From NCBI GenBank assembly GCA_001599595.1, contig BCHH01000001.1, forward strand, positions 2,885,837 to 2,949,836: DNA of 64,000 nucleotides, written 5' to 3'. Below the pieces are notes generated by a model. The model had not been told where the DNA came from. It saw only the letters and a list, made by a program, of their open reading frames with translations, and did no database searches. Position 1 is the first letter of the stretch. Each line of letters opens with the position of its first letter. This stretch comes from Beverwykella pulmonaria. Taxonomy: Eukaryota > Ascomycota > Dothideomycetes > Pleosporales > Melanommataceae. Of the stretch, positions 56,412 through 64,000 are shown piece after piece. Both the position numbers and the translations under genes were made by a program.

Positions 56412-56431
56412 GCAAACCCGGGCTCATAACC
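56412..56431 (-). other. Primer-binding site, half-tRNA type
   Basis: Directly inside the 5' LTR the plus strand reads GGGCTCATAACC, the sequence of the initiator-Met tRNA anticodon arm. The minus (coding) strand is therefore complementary to an internal part of that tRNA, as in copia and Ty5, which use a cleaved tRNA half as primer. Confidence 0.75.
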
Positions 56432-56614
56432 TGTTAGAATGTGAGAGCTCTGAGTGGGAGGGGACAGAAAAATATTGCTTGAGGTGCCAACATAGAACCA
56501 GGCTGGTGCTATATACTCGGACATCTGCCCAGCCATCTTGGTCACGTGCCTATCATGTGCCTGTCACGAGGATGTCACGTGTCCCAGTCTCGGCTAGCCA
56601 GCTGCCTTTCAACA
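56432..56614 (-). repeat. 5' LTR of the copia element
   Basis: 183 bp, the partner of 51230-51412. Confidence 0.95.
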
Positions 56615-56619
56615 GTGGG

Positions 56620-57066
56620 GACCGCAAGGCTGCGGGGCTGAGGTTGGCCCGCCCGCCAAGCTTCCGCACAGTCACTAGCCGGGATTGGTAACTACTTTAA
56701 TTAGAAGTACCGACTAGGGGTACCAATCTTGCATGAAATTCTGCGCGACTGTAGGCACAAGACTAATTATGACTTGCCAGCGTTGGAGTGGGGTTTTAAG
56801 GGTCGGATAAGACCCCTTTAACAAGAATTTGGAGTGGTAAGGGGCATGGCAGTGGTGCTGTGGGAATAAAGTCTAATACACTACAGGAGGCTCTTTGGAG
56901 AAGATTTACTAGGGAAAGCCCTAGTGCACATGGCAATACCGTCGCTATCTGCAGGAGACTGTAATGGTTTGGAACAGGTAATACTGTGTAACCAACTGAC
57001 ATGAAATGAGTGCACACAGAACATGTAATTAACACACATGCAGATTAGGAAAGAGTATTTAGCAAT
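56620..57066. other. Intergenic, 0.45 kb
   Basis: Between the retrotransposon and the cyclase gene. Short frames without features. Confidence 0.3.
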
Positions 57067-58232
57067 TTAGAACAGAGCGATCGCCCCGGGTGGACTCCCA
57101 ATTCCACCCCTGACATGCAACGGCGCACTCGTAAGGAAGAACGTCCAACGTCCTTTCTGCTCACACATCTTAGATAAGCTCTCTAGATCCCACATCTCTC
57201 CAATCGGTGTTCCCCATTGCGTCAGCAACCACTCATGGAGACACCAGCCCTCGTCAAATTTAGGGGGCCATGATTCGAATGCGACAGTATCGCCAACAAC
57301 GGCGGCGAAGTGGTGGTCGTACAGCCAGCGGACGGATTTCTCGTTGGCTTGCATACCGATGGCAACGCCGTTTTCTTGGGTGCCGCTCTTACGCTCGGAA
57401 GCATTTGCGTTACTATATTCATTAGCTTTGGGTTGATAAAAGGGAGCGAGTGACTTACTTGTGCCATCGCACATATCCGCTCCGAATCATCATAATATCC
57501 CCAGGACGCAACGTAGTCCCCTGCCACTTGAGCGTCTCCTCCAGCTCCTCAACTGGGATCTCATGTCTCGAGACAGGACTCGGCGCCTTCCCTTTCTTAT
57601 TCTCATACCACCTCAGCCAATCCACTAACACGCCCCTCCCCACAATCCCACCCCTCTCACACCAATTATGAATCCCATTCGTATCGGTCTTGGTCGCCTC
57701 CTCGTGCGTGAGTCCATTGTAATATTTCCCCGTGGCCTGGTGCGCAAAGTGCTTTAGACTATCCCATTGAGAGCCCGACTGCGTGTTGATGTAGATTTCG
57801 TCGTCCATAGATATGAAGCCGAGGGTTACGTTGAGGTCGATCTTCTTTTGGTGGAATTGCTTTCGTGCGAAGCCTGGGAACTCGACATTGTGCAGAGGCC
57901 AATCGAGCTGGATGTGCTCACCGGTGCTGATTTCGCGCGAAGCGGCGAGGACAGCGGCGGGAGTGAGGAGGTTGAGCGCTAGAAGTAGATATGTTAGCAT
58001 TGGTGCTGCAATGGGAAATAGGGATGGGGAGTGTATGGGAGAACGCACTTCCCACTTCATCTTTCTTCCCATCCTTGTCGAAGAAACCCCAAAGGCACCC
58101 CTGCGGCTGGCCTTCCACCTTTGGTGCCTCATCGAATGCTGGAAACTTATGGTTTTCTCCAGCGAGACCACCCGTCAACGACGATGTGGCGGCGGAGATG
58201 CGATCTTGAGCTGCTTTTAAGGTGTCCGACAT
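57067..58232 (-). CDS. Cyclase-family (PF04199) metal-dependent hydrolase
   Basis: Relative of kynurenine formamidase-type cyclases. Three exons (58232-58049, 57978-57459, 57412-57067) join in phase over introns 57979-58048 (GCTAAC branch), 57413-57458 (GTAAGT donor), giving 349 aa. Conserved blocks are HIQLDWPLHNVEFPGF, NTQSGSQWDSLKHFAHQ (metal-site region), GIVGRGVLVDWLRW, LRPGDIMMIRSGYVR, and CLHEWLLTQWGTPIGEMWDLE. Fungal members usually have this N-terminal extension (FPAFDEAPKVEGQPQGCLWG). Substrate unknown. No partner genes of tryptophan catabolism are nearby. Confidence 0.88.
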
Positions 58233-58623
58233 GATTCCTGTTCAATTAAGCAGTTTTTTTTTCCTGTTAGCGGCTAGATATACCGACAATGAAGCTTTAT
58301 AGACGTAAAGCCCAGCGGAATGCATCCGCAGACCCCGCATGACGGTGATGTATCCATTGGTGCGAGGGCCCTTGCTGGTCAAAGCCATGTCGTAATGGCG
58401 TGTAACTCTGCGGAGACGTCTACATTAGTCTGAATCGCGAAGCCTGACCGAGGTGTTTGCAGCTGCGGGTGGAGTCACGGTTGAGTGTTCGTATCCGATG
58501 GTGGAGGTGCATGCTCCGAAAGTGACCCTACCTGCCCCGACCTGGCATAGTCTGCCCCAGAAGGGCCGACCTAATACCAGGAGCCTTACAATTATTGGCT
58601 GAGGAGTTTGGAGGAGTTCTTAG
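58233..58623. other. Upstream region of the cyclase gene
   Basis: 0.39 kb, no coding signal; promoter of the minus-strand gene expected here. Confidence 0.3.
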
Positions 58624-58775
58624 TGTTAAAGCGTGACAGCTCTTAGTGGGAGGGGGTCAATCATAATATTGCTTGAGGTGCCAACCTAGAGCCAGGCTGG
58701 TACTATATACTCGGACATCTGCCCAGCCATCTTGGTCACGTGCCCTAGCCTCGGCTAGCCGGCTGCCCTTCAACA
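58624..58775 (-). mobile_element. Diverged solo LTR of the copia family
   Basis: Homologous to the 183-bp copia LTR: starts TGTTAAAG, contains ATATTGCTTGAGGTGCCAAC and ACTCGGACATCTGCCCAGCC, ends CTTCAACA. It is shorter (152 bp) through an internal deletion of the CATGTGCCTGTCACG part. The flanks are CTTAG and TTTAG, a target duplication with one change. Confidence 0.85.
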
Positions 58776-59193
58776 TTTAGTAGCGCTAGCGTGCCGCTAG
58801 CAAGCAAGGGCCTTGCAGGGACAGCAGACTAGAAGTCAGGATTCTCTGCGAGAGTCTAATTACAATTTTAGAGAAACCAGCGCCGGTATAGAAGCTGCCG
58901 CGCAACCACTGAGGTCCTGCTGCTATCTTCCCCCACATACCTAATCTATGCAAGCCCTATGCGTGAAGTTCTGCAATTCAGCCTTGCGTTCACCGGTATC
59001 GCTCCTGCATGTCAGACGTCTATATCACTCTCAATCTCCCACTTCCAGCTTCCTCCAAAGTCAATAATCCTCAGCCTACTCCTAATCTTGCTCCATGAAC
59101 CCGATCCTTCTCTACCACCTATTAACATCTTTAGTACCCAAGCTTTCATCGCCCACAGATCCCACGTCCCCTTCTTAGTTCCATTTTACATCC
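58776..59193. other. Upstream region of the HeLo-like gene
   Basis: 0.42 kb with C/T-rich stretches near its right end, consistent with a fungal 5' leader. The solo LTR forms its left boundary and may supply promoter sequence. Confidence 0.35.
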
Positions 59194-61011
59194 ATGAGTG
59201 GTTTTGAAAGTGCAGCAAGCGTTGTAACTCTTCTTGACGTCATTATTAGGCTAGGGAAGATTTTATCGCGAGCCAAAAATGCATCAAAAGAATTAAAGAA
59301 GTACATCGATGAATTAGAAGTATTGCATAGTGTAAGTTTTCGCTCAAGAGCAATGGTTTGGTACCTGACTTCACTAGATAAGTAGTGCGATTGAACATGC
59401 CACGACAAGCATTGAAGGTCTTGAGAGCTTTACAATTGTACATGAGGGTAAAGACAAAAGACTACTTGAGTATTGCAAGGAGCATCTGGAGAGTGTTATT
59501 TCTGAGGCCAAGAATACCCTTCTGGAGAAGTATGGACAGGACGGAGTTTCTCGATTTAAGATATGGATCAGGCGAGGACGCTTTAGCCTTGGACAAGAGT
59601 CTATATCAGGCCTTATCCGATCGGTTGAACATGCAAAATCACTATTGCAGACAGCCCTATCGGCAGCAGTTTTGCATCGAGACGATTTCAAGTAGGTTAT
59701 CTCTCAGATACTTATCACATTAGGTTTTGCAATTAACGGTAATTGCATAGACTTCAGAAGTTGCAAAATGATATCCAAAACATGAGCCATGAATCCCTTC
59801 GGGGTCATCGAGACATTGCAAATAGCTCGAAAAACGCGCTTTACGAACATACGAAGCGTTTGGAGGACTATTTTATCCAACAGAAAGGTGAAGTCCAGCA
59901 GTCGCTTGAACAGTACAGGAATAAGCTAGGCGAGCATTCAAAAAACTTGCAAGAGTCGTATGCAATCAATCATGATGTGCTCATGCAGATGGAGCGTAGC
60001 CAAAGTAAGGTGTCAGGCAACCAGGCAACTAGCTTGCCCGAAAATATCCACAGACGCTGTGAGGACACACCCAGCGGTTCCGGGCTGCGGACGGACTCAA
60101 CATACAGCGCACTTTCAGTGGACTACGCATTGGGCACACTTGAAGAGCAGTGTTCAATCTCAAGGGTTGCAAGCAAAGCCTTATGTAAATTTACGCCAGC
60201 AGATTTAAACGCGAACAACCCTAGAGATGACCTAGACATAAATGCCTCCGGAAAAGATTACGACTCAGAGTCGTCAAATGACGTCTTTGCAAATCTTATC
60301 TCAGAATCGTACTTCAATATATTGGATATAGCGGATCCTTCAGACACAGCGACAAATGCCCTCGAATTCGTAGAAGCGTATATAAATAGCGAAGCTTCAG
60401 AATCTACAAGCAACAAGACCTTAGAATCCATAAGCGACGAAGTATCAGAATCCATAAGCGACGAAGTATCAGAATCCATAAGCGACGAAGCATCAGAATC
60501 CATAAGCGACGAAGCATCAGAATCCAGCCATTCTGCTCAGTCGGCACAGCTTATTCTAGACCTACCGACCAACATACGCATTCACATAAACGCGTCGCAT
60601 GGCATGTATATAACAAAACGCACACGAAGGCGGCGATTCTGTGTTGAAGAGATCTCAACAGAGGCTATAGATCTCAGCATAGACGGAGTATACAAAGAAA
60701 AAAGGCTTTTTTTGCAGGATCCATGTCAATCTCTTGATTCTTGTAAGCACATTACTGTAGAAATTCCTATGGAGGAGTTTCGTGGTCTTTACACTCGTTC
60801 TCCTCACGTCAAGCTCTTTTGCAGGGAAGGAATCGAAGCGCCGATTACCAGCAAAATAACTGGACCATGCTGCAATCATATTCATACTGTCTACAGAACA
60901 GGTATGGGAAGAGCGGGAAGTGTTAGATATATTTGGCAAAATCGGCGGTTAGCGGGCCATTTAATATGGTGGGGTAAAACATCTTCAGTTTCAGATGTAA
61001 CAGAGTGTTAA
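59194..61011 (+). CDS. HeLo-like N-terminal-domain protein, 570 aa
   Basis: Three exons join in phase over introns 59332-59377 (GTAAGT donor, CTGAC branch, CACTAG acceptor) and 59692-59750. The start MSGFESAASVVTLLDVIIRLGK and the following helices (ASKELKKYIDELEVLHS) match the N-terminal HeLo-like domain found in fungal NLR and ankyrin signalling proteins. A helical segment continues (ESVISEAKNTLLEKYGQ, VEHAKSLLQTALSAA) with coiled-coil-like KRLEDYFIQQKGEVQQSLEQY. A Ser/Glu-rich region holds four SESISDE(V/A) repeats. The C-terminus (about 130 aa) has several Cys and Trp. There is no NACHT, WD or ankyrin part. Death-fold or signalling activity is inference from the domain family. Confidence 0.7.
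60424..60519. repeat. 24-bp coding minisatellite, four units
   Basis: Four head-to-tail 24-bp units, nearly identical, each encoding ESISDE(V/A)S. In-frame copy-number change would alter protein length without breaking it. Confidence 0.92.
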
Positions 61012-62217
61012 TGTACTATCTATTTATCACTCCGGCCTGCAGGAAGTAGGTAGTTTGGTTGTGGAACGCTTGTATTGGGGGCCAGAGCTCGTCTCGCCTC
61101 ACGTAATTGACCGATAGGCTCAGGCTCGTACTCAGGCTCGTGATAGGCCCCGTGAGCGTTGTGCTTGCCTTGAAGCTTGCCGTGAGCTTAGCAAGACAGG
61201 CCTATCAGAGTAGAGATAGTAGAGCTTCTCTATCGATCAGTGAGGTGTTGATCCCCCTGAACGGAGACCGAGACGAAGCTGGGAGATGCTATCTAAAAAA
61301 CAAAAACAAAAAACAATNCTAAAAGGGACGGCNGGTGGGTGATTCAAATCGTCGATCAAGCGTCGCGTGAGAGGCTTGATGAGATGAGCTCACATGAGGT
61401 GGATGTGATGAGGCTGAGATATCTCGTCGCGAGAATTCTTGTAGATGAGGTGCTTGGCAGCCTAGTTGTAAATAGAACAATACATATAAACAAGGAGTGT
61501 GGATACATAAGAGTTACACCACTGAAGTATAGTACTCTAAAGAACTCGAAATCTAAGCAACGCACGCTTTTTCATTCTATAGAAAGGTATAATAGCTACA
61601 GAATATTCGAAGTAAAGTATACGCCCCAAGACTTAGACCTAGACGCAGTCAATCTAAGAAGGATTCCTAATTCATTATCTTTTCATTTTCACACCTCGAG
61701 GAACAGTTTTCTGCTACGGTGAAACTAGGTATGTAGCACTTCGTGTTTTACCATATAGGTCCAAGTCCTGAGAGTGTGGCATGGCGTAGCGTGCACACGT
61801 CGTCCGACGTGGTTGAGCTGAACGTGCGCCACCGTTGCATCTGATGCATGTTCCTGTGATGTGTGGTTGAGCTCACCGCCTGCTGCCCTCACCTCTGATA
61901 CGTGTTCATGTGATGTGTGGTCAAGCTGGCGAGCAGCACCGTCACAAGTAGATAGGAAGAAGGAGCAAAATCTACAGGGCCCACCTGTTAAGGGCGGGTC
62001 CCGGATCCTATAGCGTCGTCACGTAACAAGTAGGGATAAGATTGTCCTAGGTGGTGGAGGGTGAGAGAGGTGAATACAAGATAGATGTCGAAGCAGGCAA
62101 AGGGTAATGTAAGTTTCTGACAGGCGAGAGGCTTCACTGTAAGCGGCGTCAATGTTAGAACAAATTTATGCAGCGGATATAATTCAAGATTGACTATAAA
62201 GACTACCTAAGACATTC
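61012..62217. other. Intergenic, 1.2 kb
   Basis: A 127-codon open frame (61339-61722) shows no motif. At 61100-61320 there is an unusual stretch with GGCTCAGGCTCGTACTCAGG and an A-rich end (AAAAAACAAAAACAAAAAAC), reminiscent of a retroposed small RNA. Two Ns interrupt it. Confidence 0.35.
61808..61930. repeat. ~53-bp degenerate tandem repeat
   Basis: GTGGT(T/C)(G/A)AGCT recurs near 61810, 61863 and 61918, with TCTGAT(G/A)C(A/G)TGTTC(C/A)TGTGAT between. Confidence 0.7.
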
Positions 62218-63357
62218 GTGAAGTTTATATATTCGGCAACAAGAGCCGCAGGCACAATGGCCGGTCTGCGCATCCTCCACATCATCAACGAACCTGTAGC
62301 CGCAGCACTAGCATACCTGAACGATGCGCCATATGGACATTGTGGATCTTCAGAGGAGCGTAAAATTTTAGTGTATAACCTTGGTAGTCGCTCATTCAGT
62401 ATATTTCTCCTCATTTCTCAAATCTCGAACGAGACTGATGCACACTAGGTACGAGCGTCGTCTTCCTCGAAGAAGGCGTATTTGAAATTTTTTCCACGGT
62501 CAGCGATGCGAACTTGGGCCGTACGGGGTTCAACGTGATGCAATTTGCAGAGACGATGAAGTTGGCGGGGCGAGCGCTGGAAGAGGCGAAGATGAATCAT
62601 AGTGATATAGACGATATCATCTTAGTAGGGGGTTCTAAGGAGGTGTATAGAATGCTTGAGAGTTACTTTGGCAAAGCACCGCTCTCGGGGATCGATCCAG
62701 ACGAAGTTGTAGCACACGGTTTAGCGATCCAAGCGGGGATTCTCAGTCAACCAGCGGATGTTGGAGGTATGTCGTACGACGTCAGCCTCGTAACATTAGG
62801 TAAGTTAAAATCCTTTTTCACATTTAATGGCTTGATACAGACGTGCGGCAGGTATTGAGACGGCTCGCGGCCTTCTATGGCCTGTGGTCAAAATAAATAC
62901 TTCGCTCCCAACCAAGAAGGCGCACATCTTCACCACGGCAGTTGAAAACCAGACGTCGGTGCTGATACAAGTATATGCGGGAGAAAGGCCGTACACCGAT
63001 ATGAGTCACTTCCTTGGAGAGTTTGAACTTGACGGCATTTCTCCAGCAAAGCGGGGTGTCCCGAAGATCGCGGTTACGTTTGAGTTTGAGTGTCATAATC
63101 GTATAAAGGTAAGTGAGAGTCTGCGTAATGCGAGATATGGTTTGGTGTTGACGAGTGGATAGGTCCCTGCGAGGACTATGGAGAATGTGGAGTTTATGGA
63201 AATTGTTGATTACGGACTATCATGGGAGGAGATGGGGAGGATGGTGGAAGATGCTGAATTGCATGCTGCCAATGTTGTTGAAATGCGGAATGAGATTGAG
63301 AGCTTTGCGTACAACAACAGGTCAATTAAGACGATGGGTATGATCTTTGCAGGCTAA
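62218..63357 (+). pseudogene. Reduced Hsp70-like gene
   Basis: Introns at 62399-62448, 62800-62851 and 63109-63162 all splice in phase. The first exon matches the Hsp70 nucleotide-binding domain from ATRAAGTMAGLRILHIINEP. The phosphate-2 loop DLGGGTFD is degraded to NLGSRSFS. The start of the protein is missing (a stop lies just upstream), and after NLGRTGFN about 100 residues of lobe II are absent. The sequence resumes at LAGRALEEAKMNHSDIDDIILVGGS. The substrate-binding beta domain is well kept (GIETARGLLWP, IQVYAGERPYTD, FELDGISPAKRGVPKI), with a short C-terminal helix. It cannot be a working ATPase. Intact splicing after such losses suggests either a young pseudogene or a retained substrate-binding remnant. 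Confidence 0.65.
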
Positions 63358-63798
63358 AGAAGAAAGATTTTCGCTTCAGGTTTCTGGAATACAGTAAATC
63401 TAAACGCTGATGGTCAACATTATTTGGAGATGCTTTGCTGATAGAGTTGATACTTGCGCAGCGGATTGGAAGTTGGAGTCTTGGCGCGCACAGACCAACG
63501 GCTCATTTTGCCCACCGAACGACCTTTCTTAAAACAACCACAATTCTCGCAGCACCATCACATTTCATACTTCGTTCGTCGCTGGGCCAAAGGATGCAGG
63601 TTTCATGACCCCGCCGAACTCCCTGTGTGGCCTTTTAGTAAGGCAGGCTGTAAGGGCAACTTTAACACGAACTCTTCCTCTCCATATCCGTGGTTCACCC
63701 TACTCTGGCAATATGGACCTCTCCACCACCACTGCGGCCGACGTTCGTATGTCACGTGTTTCATACTGGACGATTCACACTAACTGTGTGCCTAGCAA
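63358..63798. other. Intergenic, 0.44 kb
   Basis: Leader and promoter of the gene at the right edge. CACTAACTGTGTGCCTAG at about 63777-63795 looks like an intron end, so an upstream non-coding or short coding exon is likely. Confidence 0.4.
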
Positions 63799-64000
63799 AT
63801 GTCGGCCCACCACGACACTCATGCCATGCCTCCCAAATTCATCCAGAGCGAACATTGGAGATACCAGAGCATGAGAAAAGCTGATCTTCTTGGCGATCCA
63901 GGCCTTTACGATCTGAGCTGCTATCATGATTTCACAGAAGAGCAAAAGAAGGTCTGGAAGCCTGCTGGAGTCATCCCTGCGCCACGTATCGAAGCAGCGT
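63799..64000 (+). CDS. Unknown protein, N-terminal part only
   Basis: From ATG 63799 the frame is open to the window end (67 codons). It begins MSAHHDTHAMPPKFIQSEHW and continues with YHDFTEEQKKVWKPAG. Codon use is like the other genes here. An intron acceptor just before the ATG suggests the true start could be further upstream. I do not recognise the family from this part. Confidence 0.55.
   Translation, partial: MSAHHDTHAMPPKFIQSEHWRYQSMRKADLLGDPGLYDLSCYHDFTEEQKKVWKPAGVIPAPRIEAA

Larger units (their letters stand above)
51230..56614 (-). mobile_element. Full-length Ty1/copia LTR retrotransposon
   Basis: A 5385-bp element read on the minus strand. The two 183-bp LTRs (51230-51412 and 56432-56614; TGTTAGAATG..TTTCAACA on the plus strand) are identical except for one N at 51398. 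The 5-bp target duplication is GTGGG (51225-51229, 56615-56619). The domain order gag, protease, integrase, RT, RNase H defines copia. The primer-binding site abuts the right LTR and the polypurine tract abuts the left one. The 145-bp assembly gap lies in the 5' leader. Confidence 0.95.

Noticed and set aside
59332..59390. Frameshift between exons 1 and 2 of the HeLo-like gene
   Set aside because: Acceptors at 59382 and 59385 break the frame, but CACTAG at 59377 joins in phase, so no frameshift is needed.
61339..61722. 127-codon plus-strand frame
   Set aside because: No motif, begins next to ambiguous bases and lacks splice or family support.

Overview
The window is nuclear DNA of a filamentous ascomycete (Pezizomycotina, most likely Dothideomycetes; the class is inferred). 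Genes carry short introns of about 46-70 nt with GT..AG ends and CTAAC/CTGAC branch sites. Housekeeping genes are typical of ascomycetes, and retroelements with C-to-T decay are present.

Layout. 1-5.9 kb: mitochondrial EF-Tu (TUF1, cut by the window edge), a 3-hydroxyisobutyryl-CoA hydrolase and VPS16. 6-10 kb is gene-poor. 10-11.9 kb holds a four-exon gene of unknown function. 13.6-17.7 kb is accessory: a small membrane ORF, a frameshifted DUF3435/FluG-type fragment, a DUF3716 zinc-ribbon gene with an in-frame amber stop, and an unknown two-exon gene. 18.5-21.4 kb encodes a homologue of AlcR, the ethanol regulon activator. 22.3-23.6 kb is a 1.3-kb inverted-repeat element with a solo LTR nested inside it. 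24.6-32.2 kb carries lineage-type genes: an F-box-like protein, a Cys-rich single-pass membrane protein, a gene broken by a 52-bp tandem duplication, an SDR, an atypical bZIP gene and a small secreted six-cysteine protein. 33.2-47.9 kb is a conserved core: 2OG-Fe(II) oxygenase, IBA57, a PTM1/GOST seven-TM protein, CTU2/NCS2, a Pro-rich gene with an amber stop, a DUF4112 protein and DCP2. 48.5-58.8 kb is a repeat island: 210-bp tandem repeats ahead of a second six-cysteine secreted protein, a SINE-like insertion, a second solo LTR, a complete Ty1/copia element (5385 bp, identical LTRs, 5-bp target duplication, 145-bp assembly gap) and a cyclase-family gene followed by a diverged solo LTR. 59.2-64 kb has a HeLo-like N-terminal-domain gene, an Hsp70-like gene with lost parts, and the start of an unknown gene.

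How the genes relate. The core genes serve mitochondrial translation and Fe-S assembly, valine catabolism, vacuolar fusion, tRNA thiolation and mRNA decapping; they look syntenic rather than functionally clustered. The accessory blocks combine decaying mobile elements, point-broken genes and candidate secreted effectors. The solo LTR pair and the copia stops both point to C-to-T change at CpG sites. The most unusual pairing is the HeLo-like gene beside the reduced Hsp70-like gene. All splice models were read by eye from consensus sites and frame continuity, without transcripts.
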